Assembly: GCF_900129645.1 (NCBI RefSeq)
Contig: NZ_FSQZ01000001.1
Coordinates: 1,328,501-1,392,500, forward strand
Length of the DNA: 64,000 nucleotides
Direction of reading: 5' to 3'
Origin: Acetomicrobium flavidum
Lineage (GTDB): Bacteria > Synergistota > Synergistia > Synergistales > Acetomicrobiaceae
Within the stretch, counting starts at the first letter, position 1; the number at the start of each line of letters is the position of its first letter. A model generated the notes under the pieces. The model saw only the letters and a list, made by a program, of their open reading frames with translations. It was not told the origin of the DNA and made no database searches. Positions 16,772 to 26,452 of the stretch are shown here, in pieces. Both the position numbers and the translations under genes were made by a program.

Positions 16772-19041
16772 TTGACATCAGCCTGCGATCTTAAGATATT
16801 TAGTAAGGTTTTTGTTGGGGTTTTCGCCCTGATCGTTGCACCCAATGCACCCGTACAAGCAGGGCAGCCGTTCTCACAAGGGCAGCTTTCTATGGCCTCA
16901 AGGGCAGCATTTATCAGTTTTTGCCTTAGCATAAATGCTCCTTCGGCAAGCCCAACGCCACCGGGGACGTTATCTGCTATGTAAATGACCGGTTTCTCGA
17001 ACATCGGGTCGCGCACCATGTGATGGACGCTAATATCGCCTCGGTCACACATTAGAAAAAGCGGCGCGATCGCCCTAAATAGATGGGATACCCCAAGTAA
17101 ACCAGAGCTTAAATTTTCCTCTCCTAATGCCTCGCTGTATTGTTTTTCCAACTTGAGCCAGCAGGCCGTGGTGTGCATCTCCTCTTCGTCCATATGGATT
17201 TGGCCGTATCCCACATTCTCATGCGTCATGAGCTTGATCTTTTTATACACCGTTGGACGAAAGCTTAGCAATACCTCGCCCAATCCCCATTGGTCCTCTT
17301 CCTTGAAGACATCCAAGACTTGCAATCGGACTGCCAAATCTGCATCAGTATAGTAATCTACAGAGACTTGCTTTACATAACAGCGCAAACCCTTGGTGTC
17401 CAGCTCGATGACCTGATACGGCTTGCCGTCATGAAAGTATATAGCCTCGGGGTGTATTAACATGGGAGCACTAGGTCTATCGACCTCCCCGATGACTTTG
17501 GGCTTGTGGTTTTCAGTCACGTCTATCACTGTGTAATTTTCGTTCGTGGCGCTTCGTAGCGATATCCCTTGCGCGGGGAATGAATCCGACTGCCAAAAGT
17601 ATCGCGATCCGGCAAAATGCAAGACGTCATATTGTGTAAGGTATTCAAGGACTTCTCTGGGGTTGGTCTTCCCAAACGGTTCATCTTGGGCGAAGTTTAG
17701 CTCAAAGGCTGAACATTTGACGTGATCAACGTATATGTAGAGGTTGTTGGGGTTGATCCTGGCCAATTCGGGAGAGCCTCCAAAGAAGTAGTCCGGCTTT
17801 GCAGCTATGAATTGGTCAAGGGGATTGGATGAGGCGACTAAAATTGCAGCCGAACCTCCAGAGCGCCTGCCTGCTCTTCCGATCTGTTGCCAAGCCGACG
17901 ATATGCTGCCAGGATATCCGTGTATGACGGCCAAAGACAGGCTTCCTATGTCTATCCCCAGCTCTAGGGCACTTGTGCTCACTACGCCGAGGATGTTCCC
18001 GTTTTTAAGGTCTTTCTCAATTTTCCTGCGCTCATTGGGGAGGTAGCCCCCGCGATAGCCACTTACAAGGTTCTCGTCCATACGTAGGTCCCTTAAGTTG
18101 TTTCTGATGTATGTCAGCAGGAGCTCCACGTTAAGCCTTGACCTGGTAAAGACTATAGTGCTGATGCCATTTGTTATTGCTTGCGCTGCGATCTCTGCCG
18201 TGGCCAATAAGGAAGAACCTCTTATGCCGAGTTCTTTGCTGATGAGAGGAGGATTGTAAATTAATACCTGTTTTTCAGCCCTAGGCGCACCATCTTCCGC
18301 AACCAGCTCGACATGTTCTTCTATGAGGGCTTCGGCCAGCTCTAAAGGGTTTGAGATGGTTGCAGAACACAATATGAATGTGGGGCTGGAACCGTAAAAG
18401 GAACATATCCTCTTGAGCCTCCTTATGACGTTTGATAGATGCGACCCAAATATACCTTTGTAGGTATGAAGCTCATCTATGACTATATACCGCAAGTTCT
18501 CGAACAACTTTATCCACTTCGTATGGTGTGGCAAGATGCCCGTGTGCAACATGTCGGGATTGGTCACGACGACATGTCCCGCGGCCCTGACCTTTGCACG
18601 CTCCTGTGGTGGCGTATCGCCATCGTAGGTAAAAGTGGATATGGGCACGCCCAGTTTATTGGTTATTGCGCTAATTTCAGTCAATTGGTCCTGGCTTAGC
18701 GCCTTTGTGGGAAATATGTAAAGCGCTCTGCAAGAGTTATCTTCCATGATCGAATTTATCACCGGCACGTTATAACATAGGGTTTTGCCGGATGCCGTGG
18801 GAGTGACCACGACTACGTTTTTCCCCGATAGGGCAAGGTTTATCGCTCTGGCCTGATGAGAGTAAGGCTTTTCGATGCCAAGCTCGTTTAATGTCGCGAC
18901 TAATTTAGGGTTTACGGCTGGCCACGAGTCAAATTTGGCTTGTTTTGCGGACAAAGTCACGCAACTGGTGATCTCGCCCGGAAAGGTTTTTAACGTTTCT
19001 AGGAATGCCGCTAAATCTTTCTTACGGAACAAAGCCTCCAA
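16768..19041 (-). CDS. mrfA: MrfA/YprA-type DEAD/H-box helicase with C-terminal Cys cluster
   Basis: 757 residues. Superfamily 2 helicase: motif I TPTASGKTLC near residue 80, motif II DELH (VIDELHTYKG), motif III SATI, motif VI QIGRAGRRSGG. The C-terminal DUF1998 region ends in a four-Cys cluster (Cys720, 722, 726, 729) that is conserved in MrfA. In B. subtilis MrfA and MrfB act in excision of mitomycin C adducts independently of UvrABC. Neighbours are unrelated; promoter lies in the 120-bp gap shared with the divergent AEC transporter. Confidence 0.9.
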   Translation of the reverse strand: MEALFRKKDLAAFLETLKTFPGEITSCVTLSAKQAKFDSWPAVNPKLVATLNELGIEKPYSHQARAINLALSGKNVVVVTPTASGKTLCYNVPVINSIMEDNSCRALYIFPTKALSQDQLTEISAITNKLGVPISTFTYDGDTPPQERAKVRAAGHVVVTNPDMLHTGILPHHTKWIKLFENLRYIVIDELHTYKGIFGSHLSNVIRRLKRICSFYGSSPTFILCSATISNPLELAEALIEEHVELVAEDGAPRAEKQVLIYNPPLISKELGIRGSSLLATAEIAAQAITNGISTIVFTRSRLNVELLLTYIRNNLRDLRMDENLVSGYRGGYLPNERRKIEKDLKNGNILGVVSTSALELGIDIGSLSLAVIHGYPGSISSAWQQIGRAGRRSGGSAAILVASSNPLDQFIAAKPDYFFGGSPELARINPNNLYIYVDHVKCSAFELNFAQDEPFGKTNPREVLEYLTQYDVLHFAGSRYFWQSDSFPAQGISLRSATNENYTVIDVTENHKPKVIGEVDRPSAPMLIHPEAIYFHDGKPYQVIELDTKGLRCYVKQVSVDYYTDADLAVRLQVLDVFKEEDQWGLGEVLLSFRPTVYKKIKLMTHENVGYGQIHMDEEEMHTTACWLKLEKQYSEALGEENLSSGLLGVSHLFRAIAPLFLMCDRGDISVHHMVRDPMFEKPVIYIADNVPGGVGLAEGAFMLRQKLINAALEAIESCPCENGCPACTGALGATIRAKTPTKTLLNILRSQADVK

Positions 19042-19162
19042 AATGCTTCCACCCCCTTATAGAAGTTTAGCATTAGTTGGCGATTGATTAAATTTATTTC
19101 GCAAAGGTACACTATAATTTCTAACGTGAGCCTTATTTGTACTTGAGAGGAGACGATATTGC

Positions 19163-20080
19163 ATGCAATACGTGACTGTCGTTTTACCTTTGATCGTCAT
19201 CATGGGCGTAGGATGGACTTTGCGCCGCCTTAGAGTCATCAAGGGCGACAACAGCAACCTGGAGGGCATGCTTTACTGGGTAGTTTTGCCAGCCCTTATC
19301 TTCAGGAGCATATTTTATTCAGGGGGATTTGCTAAAGAAGATGTTAATTTGATATATGCTGTATATCTGTCCTTTTTGATAATGCCTTTCATATCTTTTG
19401 TAGCGTCTCCGTGGAAAAAAAATCCAGCAAGGCTTGGGGTTTCTCTCCTCACCTGCATGAGATCTAACAACATTTACATGGGCATTCCGGTTGTTTCTTT
19501 AACAATGGGAGACGTGGGCGTTACGGCTGTGTCCAAATATCTTGGCCTGTCGCTAGTTGGCTACCATATTTTGTCAGTTGCCTTTGGGCAAATAGGTTTT
19601 TACAGGAAATTAAATCTCGATACTCTTTTTGGGACGCTTAAAGAGCTGTCGAAAAATCCCCTTATAATTTCAAGCATCCTTGCTTTATTTTGTGCCGAAG
19701 TGCTACAAATTAAATTGCCGTTATGGGTGGATGAATCGCTTAAGATGTTGAGCGAGGCCGCCACGGGGCTTGCGTTAATAGCATTGGGTGCGGGCATACA
19801 ATTGGGAGAGATGGTGACATCCATAAAATATACTTGGGTAGATGTGCTGATGAAGGTGGCTGTTTATCCGCTTTTGGTAATGTCGTTGTTTTTTGTGTGG
19901 CCGGTTGCCCATAACGTCCGAAACGCTGTTATACTAGTTTCTGCCATGCCCGTGGCTGTTAATACGTTTATCGTAGCCAAGGGGATGGGTATGGATCATA
20001 AGTACGCAGCAGAACTTATTGCTACAAGTACATTTATCTCCATATTGGTAGTTCCCATATGGGTTTACATTTTATTTTAG
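19163..20080 (+). CDS. AEC (auxin efflux carrier) family transporter
   Basis: 305 residues, about ten hydrophobic helices, the normal AEC/MleP size. Bacterial members move malate, malonate or other organic acids. The conserved early segment PLIVIMGVGWTLRRL and the SNNIYMGIPVV motif (about residue 99) are typical. The substrate cannot be read from sequence. A TATAAT hexamer lies at 19113-19118. The downstream glutaredoxin gene is 28 bp away and may be cotranscribed. Confidence 0.85.
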   Translation: MQYVTVVLPLIVIMGVGWTLRRLRVIKGDNSNLEGMLYWVVLPALIFRSIFYSGGFAKEDVNLIYAVYLSFLIMPFISFVASPWKKNPARLGVSLLTCMRSNNIYMGIPVVSLTMGDVGVTAVSKYLGLSLVGYHILSVAFGQIGFYRKLNLDTLFGTLKELSKNPLIISSILALFCAEVLQIKLPLWVDESLKMLSEAATGLALIALGAGIQLGEMVTSIKYTWVDVLMKVAVYPLLVMSLFFVWPVAHNVRNAVILVSAMPVAVNTFIVAKGMGMDHKYAAELIATSTFISILVVPIWVYILF

Positions 20081-20108
20081 GACAATAAAAACGAGGAGTG
20101 ATTTTGCA

Positions 20109-20357
20109 ATGCATGTCAAGGTTTACACCAGTCCGACATGTCCTGCCTGCGAGAAGGTCAAGGAAATCTTATCGGAAAAAGGAATTGAGTATCAGGTTGT
20201 TGATATAAGCCGCGATAGAGAGGCAGCCATGGAATTGGTCAGGCGTACCCATCAATTGAGCGTTCCCGTAGTTCAGGTGGGAGATAGGTTTGTAGTCGGA
20301 TTTAACAAGGAACGCCTCATCGACCTTTTGGAGGACGAGGGAATCGCAAGTCTATAG
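20109..20357 (+). CDS. Glutaredoxin-like thiol-disulfide protein
   Basis: 82 residues with the thioredoxin-fold CPAC active site (TSPTCPACEKVKE, Cys15 and Cys18), the cis-Pro in SVPVVQVGD and the GFNKERL C-terminal helix. Such single-domain proteins reduce protein disulfides, sometimes as NrdH-like electron donors. CGAGGAG precedes the ATG. It sits between the AEC transporter and proS, neither of which hints at a partner. Confidence 0.88.
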   Translation: MHVKVYTSPTCPACEKVKEILSEKGIEYQVVDISRDREAAMELVRRTHQLSVPVVQVGDRFVVGFNKERLIDLLEDEGIASL

Positions 20358-20380
20358 CGCTAAATTACGGAGGGATGGAG

Positions 20381-21820
20381 ATGGCACGAAATATAACGCC
20401 CCGCGAAAAGGATTATTCGCAGTGGTATTTGGATGTGATAAAGGCTGCCGAGATGGCCGACTATGCCCCCGTACGCGGGTGCATGGTCATTCGCCCCACC
20501 GGATATGCCATTTGGGAATCGATACAAAGCCAGCTCGACGAACGTTTTAAAGCAACTGGACATGTGAATGCCTACTTTCCGCTATTGATCCCAAGCTCCT
20601 TTCTGGAAAAGGAAGCAAAACACGTCGAGGGTTTTTCGCCGGAATGTGCCGTTGTTACCCATGCGGGAGGCGAAGAACTGGAAGAACCATTGGTTATAAG
20701 GCCCACCTCGGAAACGGTAATAGGCTACATGTACAGCAAATGGGTTCAGTCCTGGAGAGATCTTCCTATATTAATTAACCAATGGTGTAATGTGCTGCGT
20801 TGGGAGAAGAGGCCCAGGCTGTTCTTAAGGACATCGGAGTTCCTTTGGCAGGAAGGCCACACAGCCCATGCCACTAGAGAAGAGGCCATGGAAGAGACTC
20901 TCAGGATGCTTGAGGTATATCGATCCTTCATGGAAGAGGTGTTAGCCCTCCCCGTGGTAGTTGGAGAAAAGTCGGAAGGAGAAAGATTTCCTGGTGCCGA
21001 AAACACATATACCTGTGAGGCGATGATGACCGATAAGCGTGCCCTACAGGCCGGCACTAGCCATTTCTTGGGCCAAAACTTTGCTAAGGCTTTCGACATA
21101 AAGTTTCAAAATAGAGACGGAGAGCTTGAATACGCATGGACGACAAGCTGGGGGGCATCGACTCGCCTGATAGGTGCCATCATAATGACTCACGCCGATA
21201 ACGACGGCCTTGTGCTCCCTCCCAATGTTGCACCGATAAAGGTGGTCGTCATACCAATGAGCCCCGATCAAAATCGATTGCAAGATATCATGTTGCCGGA
21301 GGCTCAAAAGATCGTAGACAAGCTGACAGCTTTATTGGGGAGAAACCGGGTCATACTGGATACACAATTTCATATGAGGCCGGGCGATAGGTTCTTTTAT
21401 CATTTACAGAGGGGCGTGCCTCTACGGTTAGAGCTGGGCGAGGCCGAGATGAGCTCTTCGTGTCTTCGCGCCGTCAGGCGGGATACGGCAGAGGTCCTAA
21501 ATATATCATTCGATGCCGTGGAGCGCGAAGTGCCCAAGCTTTTAGACGAAATTCAGCGGTCATTATTTGAAAGGGCAAAAGCTTTCCGCGAGAGCAATAC
21601 ATATCAGGTAAGTTCCTTTGATGAGTTTAAGGAAGTATTAAATAAAAAGGGAGGCTTCATAAAGGCCTATTTTGCCGGAACTCCGGAGGACGAAAGGGCA
21701 ATCAAGGAGGCCACGACGGCTACCGTTCGATGCTTTTTATTGGACGATTCAAGCGAAGGGACTTGCTTTTACACGAAAAAGCCCGGAGGCAGGCTCGCCA
21801 TATTTGCCAAGGCATATTAG
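20381..21820 (+). CDS. proS: Prolyl-tRNA synthetase, archaeal/eukaryote-like type
   Basis: 479 residues, the short type without the editing insertion of the usual bacterial enzyme. Class II motifs are visible: motif 1 near VRGCMVIRPTGYAIWE, motif 2 FLRTSEFLWQEGHTAH (about residue 148), motif 3 near the Gly-rich WGASTRLIGAIIM. The anticodon-binding and C-terminal zinc-like domains follow. ATG 20381 is chosen because GGAGGG (20369-20374) directly abuts the upstream ATG 20375 and is correctly spaced only for 20381. Confidence 0.95.
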   Translation: MARNITPREKDYSQWYLDVIKAAEMADYAPVRGCMVIRPTGYAIWESIQSQLDERFKATGHVNAYFPLLIPSSFLEKEAKHVEGFSPECAVVTHAGGEELEEPLVIRPTSETVIGYMYSKWVQSWRDLPILINQWCNVLRWEKRPRLFLRTSEFLWQEGHTAHATREEAMEETLRMLEVYRSFMEEVLALPVVVGEKSEGERFPGAENTYTCEAMMTDKRALQAGTSHFLGQNFAKAFDIKFQNRDGELEYAWTTSWGASTRLIGAIIMTHADNDGLVLPPNVAPIKVVVIPMSPDQNRLQDIMLPEAQKIVDKLTALLGRNRVILDTQFHMRPGDRFFYHLQRGVPLRLELGEAEMSSSCLRAVRRDTAEVLNISFDAVEREVPKLLDEIQRSLFERAKAFRESNTYQVSSFDEFKEVLNKKGGFIKAYFAGTPEDERAIKEATTATVRCFLLDDSSEGTCFYTKKPGGRLAIFAKAY

Positions 21821-21971
21821 GTTAACACACGTCAAACTTGGTTGGCTAAATTTGGCTAAAACCTGATTCGCCTACGCTGTTCCTTCGAAATGCACTATCA
21901 TATATATATATGCATGGTAGCGTCTTGATAGCACGAAGAATAGTTTGTTTCCCTTGGGGAGGGATAGAAGC

Positions 21972-22517
21972 ATGATAACGGAGGCTAAGCTTAAGGGAGT
22001 TACAATAAAGCTTTATAAGGGTGATATAACCACCTATGATGGCGATGCGATCGTCAACGCTGCCAATAACCATCTCTGGATGGGTTCCGGCGTGGCTGGG
22101 GCCATAAAAAAGAAAGGAGGTGACGAGATAGAAAAGGAAGCGATGTCGATTGGCCCTGTCAAAGTGGGAGAAGCCGTAGTGACGGGTGCCGGAAAGCTGG
22201 ATGTCGATTACGTCATCCATGCGGTCGTGATGGGTCAGGATCTCAAGACCAGCGAGAAGATGATTAGGGAAGCGACCCAAAGTGCTTTGATGCGATGCGA
22301 TGAGTTAAAGATAGAGCGCATTGCCTTTCCTGCCCTCGGCACAGGTGCCGGATCGATTCCCTATGATGCATGTGCATTAGCGATGTTGGAGGAGATATTC
22401 TACTACATCGAGGAGGAAGACACGTCCTTGAAAGAAATAGTCATTTACTTATACGACGACGATGCCCTTCGATCGTTTGGACGTGTTCTTGAGCAAATTG
22501 TTGCCAAGAAGGCGTGA
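21972..22517 (+). CDS. Macro-domain (ADP-ribose-binding) protein
   Basis: 181 residues. Macro-domain signatures are GDITTYDGDAIVNAANN, the GSGVAGAIKKKGG loop and ALGTGAGSIPYD. Members bind or hydrolyse ADP-ribose derivatives. The ATG at 21972 is preferred to 21945 because GGGGAGGG lies seven bases before it. It is 25 bp upstream of the NRAMP-like gene and may be the first gene of that unit; no functional link to 5-oxoproline is known to me. An (AT)-rich stretch at 21895-21912 upstream may form its promoter. Confidence 0.88.
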   Translation: MITEAKLKGVTIKLYKGDITTYDGDAIVNAANNHLWMGSGVAGAIKKKGGDEIEKEAMSIGPVKVGEAVVTGAGKLDVDYVIHAVVMGQDLKTSEKMIREATQSALMRCDELKIERIAFPALGTGAGSIPYDACALAMLEEIFYYIEEEDTSLKEIVIYLYDDDALRSFGRVLEQIVAKKA

Positions 22518-22542
22518 TCGAAATCTGCAGGAGGTGGATCTT

Positions 22543-23775
22543 GTGTCTAAGCAGGAATCTAGGAATAGCATGACCAGTAAGGAGCAGAAGAGCAGAAAAG
22601 AAACGTTAAGCGTCTTGCTAGGAGCAGCGTTTTTGATGGCTACATCTTCGATAGGGCCTGGCTTTTTGACGCAGACAGCCGTTTTTACCGAAAAGCTGAA
22701 GGCCTCATTTGCCTTCGCGATTTTGCTTTCGATTATCGTGAGCTTGATCGTTCAATTGAACGTTTGGCGGATATTGGCCGTTTCAAAGATGCGTGCTCAA
22801 GATGTGGCCAATAAAGTCTTCCCTGGCCTAGGATATTTCATCGCCTTTTTAGTCGCCATCGGAGGATTGGTGTTTAACATCGGCAACGTTGGCGGGGCGG
22901 CTATGGGCTTAAAGGTGATAGCCGGCATACCAATAACGTGGGGCGCTATCATTAGCGCGCTCATAGCCATTATTTTGTTCCTATATAAGGAAATGGGTCG
23001 GGCGATGGATCAGTTCACTAAAATACTTGGCTTTATCATGATAGCCCTGGTCTTATACACGGCCATTGTCACCAAGCCCCCTGTCGGCGTAGCCGTAAAG
23101 GAAGCCTTCATACCGTCTCAGATAGATTGGATGGTTATCATAACTTTGATAGGGGGTACGGTCGGAGGTTACATCACCTTTTCCGGAGCCCATAGGCTTT
23201 TGGACGCCGGAATTTGTGGTCCAGAACAGGTCAAAGACGTCACACGCGGAGCAATGAACGGTGTCATCATAACGGGAGTTATGCGTATACTTCTTTTCCT
23301 GGCCATCCTGGGCGTTGTGTGGGCAGGCCATTCCCTAGACCCTTCAAACCCTCCTGCTTCTGCCTTTAGGCTTGGTGCTGGAGAGATCGGATATAGGATA
23401 TTTGGCGTTATATTGTGGGCTGCCGCTATAACATCGGTTGTTGGTGCTTCATTTACGTCCATATCCTTCTTGCAAACCCTGTTTAAGCATATTCAAAGAA
23501 ATAACCGATGGTGGATCATCGGGTTCATCATAATTTCTACGGCAATCCTGATCACGATCGGCCAGCCTGTTACTTTGCTCATCTTCGCCGGCTCGGTAAA
23601 TGGGCTTATACTTCCCTTGGCCCTTCTGTCCATCCTGCTGGCGGCACATAAAAAAGAGGTCGTAGGAGATTACAAGCATCCCATCTGGCTCACTATTACC
23701 GGATATTTCATGGTGGCAATTACTCTATGGATGGGCATTATATCGCTCGGGAAGATATTTACTATGTTTAAGTAA
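22543..23775 (+). CDS. NRAMP-related transporter of the 5-oxoproline locus (YcsG-like)
   Basis: 410 residues with about eleven hydrophobic helices of the NRAMP/LeuT fold. The first helix reads SIGPGFLTQ where metal-transporting NRAMPs have DPGN, and the helix 6 Met-Pro-His motif is also absent, so it is unlikely to carry divalent metals. B. subtilis has a similar gene, ycsG, beside its pxp (ycsF-kipI-kipA) genes; 5-oxoproline or a related compound is the likely substrate. GTG 22543 is chosen over 22462 for the GGAGGTG seven bases upstream. Confidence 0.8.
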   Translation: MSKQESRNSMTSKEQKSRKETLSVLLGAAFLMATSSIGPGFLTQTAVFTEKLKASFAFAILLSIIVSLIVQLNVWRILAVSKMRAQDVANKVFPGLGYFIAFLVAIGGLVFNIGNVGGAAMGLKVIAGIPITWGAIISALIAIILFLYKEMGRAMDQFTKILGFIMIALVLYTAIVTKPPVGVAVKEAFIPSQIDWMVIITLIGGTVGGYITFSGAHRLLDAGICGPEQVKDVTRGAMNGVIITGVMRILLFLAILGVVWAGHSLDPSNPPASAFRLGAGEIGYRIFGVILWAAAITSVVGASFTSISFLQTLFKHIQRNNRWWIIGFIIISTAILITIGQPVTLLIFAGSVNGLILPLALLSILLAAHKKEVVGDYKHPIWLTITGYFMVAITLWMGIISLGKIFTMFK

Positions 23776-23781
23776 AATGTT

Positions 23782-23819
23782 TAGGGGTAAGGGATGTTAT
23801 AAACGCCTCCTTACCCCTA
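23782..23819 (+). terminator. Hairpin between the NRAMP-like gene and pxpB
   Basis: TAGGGGTAAGG (23782-23792) and its exact complement (23809-23819). Only TTTG follows, so it may be a weak terminator or processing site that sets lower expression of pxpBCA than of the transporter, or the reverse. Confidence 0.5.
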
Positions 23820-23844
23820 TTTGATGAAGTAAGGGGTGTGTAAA

Positions 23845-24525
23845 TTGGCTGAATATCTAGAACCTAAGGTCTTGTATGCTGGCGATAGCGCTGTGACCAT
23901 AGAGTTTGGTGACAGTATAGATATAAAGGTCAACGCAAGAGTACAACAGCTTCGTCAGTTCATAGACCGCGGACAGTTTAACGGTGTTGTGGAACTGGTC
24001 CCCACCTATCGCTCCTTAACGGTTTATTTTGACCCCGTTAGGGTAGGAGATGTAGCTCCTTTCTTTGAAAGGCTTAAAAAATTAGCGGCAGACACCAAAG
24101 GAGAGGTCCCCAAGGGTGGGCTGATCATAGTAATCCCCGTATGCTATGGCGGCGAATTTGGCCCCGATATGCAAAACGTGATCGACCACACGGGGCTTTC
24201 TGAAGAGGAAATAATAAAGCGTCATACCGCGGTGGATTACTATTGCTACATGTTGGGTTTTACGCCCGGTTTTTCCTACTTGGGCGGGATGGATGAGAGC
24301 CTTGCCACGCCAAGGTTGAAGGAGCCTCGAAAGGTAATACCCGCTGGAAGCGTTGGCATAGCGGGAAAACAAACCGGCATATATCCCATAGATAGCCCGG
24401 GCGGTTGGCAGCTGATAGGCCGAACGCCCTTGAAGCTCTTTGATCCGGAAGGTCAGCCCCCCCTTTTTGATCGACGCGGGAATGTGGGTGCGCTTTCGGA
24501 GTATAGACCGCAAGGAATACGATGA
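23845..24525 (+). CDS. pxpB: 5-oxoprolinase subunit B (KipI-like)
   Basis: 226 residues from the TTG start, behind AAGGGGTG. With PxpC and PxpA it opens 5-oxoproline to glutamate at the cost of ATP. Typical PxpB segments are seen: GDSAVTIEFGDSID at the N-terminus, HTAVDYYCYMLGFTPGFSYLGGM near residue 127 and the C-terminal GIAGKQTGIYPIDSPGGWQLIGRTP. In B. subtilis the same protein, KipI, also inhibits the sporulation kinase KinA; there is no sign of that role here. Confidence 0.93.
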   Translation: MAEYLEPKVLYAGDSAVTIEFGDSIDIKVNARVQQLRQFIDRGQFNGVVELVPTYRSLTVYFDPVRVGDVAPFFERLKKLAADTKGEVPKGGLIIVIPVCYGGEFGPDMQNVIDHTGLSEEEIIKRHTAVDYYCYMLGFTPGFSYLGGMDESLATPRLKEPRKVIPAGSVGIAGKQTGIYPIDSPGGWQLIGRTPLKLFDPEGQPPLFDRRGNVGALSEYRPQGIR

Positions 24526-24591
24526 AATAGCATCGCAGGTTGCCGCCAGAACATATAAGCCGGAAATCTTGACGAAAAGCGGTGATGCCAA

Positions 24592-25659
24592 GTGATCTTT
24601 GAAGTTTTATCCGCAGGGCTCCTTACGACCGTTCAGGACCTGGGCCGCTGGGGTTACCAGGGCAAGGGCATGCCCGTGGCGGGAGCTATGGATCCTCAGG
24701 CTTTAAAGATAGGCAATATATTGGTGGGAAATGATCCCGGTGAAGCGGCCTTTGAGATAACTTTAATGGGCCCGACCCTAGCAGTGCTCGAGGGCGAAGG
24801 GCTCATTGCCGTGACTGGAGCAGAAATAAATTTTACCATAAATGATGTTGAAGCGCCGCTGTGGCAATCTGTTAAGGTGCAAGCCGGAGATACCATTGCG
24901 CTGTCTGCTCCAAAGGGGCATGGGTGTAGGGCCTATTTGTGCGTTTCAGGAAGTCTGGACGTGCCGATAGTGATGGGAAGTAAGTCGACGTATTTGAGAG
25001 CGGGGGTAGGAGGGTTTAACGGTAGGGCACTCAAGGCTGGAGATCGCATCTCTACAGGACCGCTTAAACCGTTGACATGGCTTTCAGTAGGCCTTGCCTG
25101 CCCTGAGCGCTTAAGGCCCAAGAGGGAATTAGAACTGCCTTTGCGGGTGGTGTTAGGCCCCCAGGACGACGCCTTTACCGAGAAGGGATTAAAGACGTTT
25201 CTTGAATCTGAATATACGATAACTAATGAGGCTGACAGGATGGGCTACAGGCTTGAGGGGCCGGTGATAGAACACAAAGCAGGAGCAGATATCATTTCCG
25301 ATGCCATACCCTTGGGCGCCGTTCAGGTACCCGGCCATGGCAAGCCCATATGCATGTTGGCCGACAGGCAAACTACTGGAGGCTATACCAAGATAGCGGT
25401 CCTTAGCACGCCCGATATAGCCGTCCTTGCCCAGCGCATTCCAGGGCAGACCGTACGATTTAAGGCCATATCCCTGGAGGAGTCCATCGCTGCGACAAAG
25501 GCAGAAAGAGAGCAAATTGAAGAGTTGCTAAGGTTACGTGCCTCTTACAGGTCCCGCCGGGTTGTTCCCGTAGGGTCGCCAAAGCCCAGGGTTAGCGAAC
25601 GCTGGGCATTAAGGGTGGACGGGAGAACCTACGATGTGATCGTGGAGGAACTCGACTAA
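24592..25659 (+). CDS. pxpC: 5-oxoprolinase subunit C (KipA-like, biotin-dependent carboxylase-like domain)
   Basis: 355 residues. Family marks are the start LSAGLLTTVQDLGRWGYQG, GAMDPQALKIGN (residue 30) and the central GQTTGGYTKIAVL-like stretch (here RQTTGGYTKIAVLSTPD). Subunit C pairs with PxpB and delivers the phosphorylated 5-oxoproline intermediate to PxpA. The start is GTG at 24592, with only a weak GCGGTG ribosome site, 66 bp after pxpB. Confidence 0.93.
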   Translation: MIFEVLSAGLLTTVQDLGRWGYQGKGMPVAGAMDPQALKIGNILVGNDPGEAAFEITLMGPTLAVLEGEGLIAVTGAEINFTINDVEAPLWQSVKVQAGDTIALSAPKGHGCRAYLCVSGSLDVPIVMGSKSTYLRAGVGGFNGRALKAGDRISTGPLKPLTWLSVGLACPERLRPKRELELPLRVVLGPQDDAFTEKGLKTFLESEYTITNEADRMGYRLEGPVIEHKAGADIISDAIPLGAVQVPGHGKPICMLADRQTTGGYTKIAVLSTPDIAVLAQRIPGQTVRFKAISLEESIAATKAEREQIEELLRLRASYRSRRVVPVGSPKPRVSERWALRVDGRTYDVIVEELD

Positions 25660-25678
25660 AATTAAGGAGGTGTTTTCG

Positions 25679-26452
25679 ATGTATTTCATAGATTTGAACA
25701 GCGATTTAGGTGAAAGCTTTGGCGCATGGAAGATGGGAAATGATGAAGCTGTATTGGACTTTGTGAGCTCTGCCAACGTAGCCTGTGGATTTCATGCCGG
25801 CGATCCGATGGTCATGCTTGCCACTGTAAGGGCGGCCAAGGAAAAGGGAGTGGCCGTAGGAGCCCATCCCGGTTATCCCGACTTAATGGGTTTTGGCAGA
25901 AGGAACATGGATGTGACGCCTGACGAAGCTTATGCCTACACGCTATATCAGATAGGGGCAATGCAGGCGGCATGCAATGCAGTGGGAGTTAAGCTCCAGC
26001 ACGTCAAAGCTCACGGGGCCCTTTATAACCAGGCTGCCAAAAATCACGCCTTGGCTGTAGCAATTGCACAGGCCGTAAAGGATGCCGGCCAAGGTTTGAT
26101 CCTGCTGGGGTTGGCAAATTCTGAGTTCGACAAAGCTGCGGCTGAAGTTGGTGTGCCTTACGCTGCGGAGGCCTTTGCCGACAGGGCTTACCAGGCGGAT
26201 GGTACGTTAGTCCCGCGTAAGGTCCAAGGTTCCATGATACATGACGTCAGCTTGGCAGTGGCCAGGGTGGTTCGCATGGTTAAGGAAGGCAAAGTCGAGA
26301 CCATTGATGGTAAGATCATAGATCTCAAGCCGCATTCCATCTGTCTGCACGGCGATTCTCCCAAAGCTGTTCAGATGGCCACCGAAATCAGAAAGGGCTT
26401 GCAAGCAGCAGGTATAAAGATAGTGCCCATATCAGAGGTGATAAAACAATGA
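25679..26452 (+). CDS. pxpA: 5-oxoprolinase subunit A (LamB/YcsF family)
   Basis: 257 residues. The N-terminal [12 protein letters not shown] and [14 protein letters not shown] motifs and the [16 protein letters not shown]-terminus are diagnostic of LamB/YcsF, a polysaccharide-deacetylase-like barrel with the conserved Asp and His residues. It completes ring opening of 5-oxoproline with PxpBC. ATG 25679 is chosen (AAGGAGG eight bases upstream) over the in-frame GTG at 25670. Its TGA overlaps the ATG of the next gene (ATGA). Confidence 0.95.
   Translation: MYFIDLNSDLGESFGAWKMGNDEAVLDFVSSANVACGFHAGDPMVMLATVRAAKEKGVAVGAHPGYPDLMGFGRRNMDVTPDEAYAYTLYQIGAMQAACNAVGVKLQHVKAHGALYNQAAKNHALAVAIAQAVKDAGQGLILLGLANSEFDKAAAEVGVPYAAEAFADRAYQADGTLVPRKVQGSMIHDVSLAVARVVRMVKEGKVETIDGKIIDLKPHSICLHGDSPKAVQMATEIRKGLQAAGIKIVPISEVIKQ

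Noticed and set aside
22462..22542. N-terminal extension of the NRAMP-like protein
   Set aside because: It overlaps the macro-domain gene and has no ribosome site, whereas GTG 22543 has GGAGGTG at the right distance.
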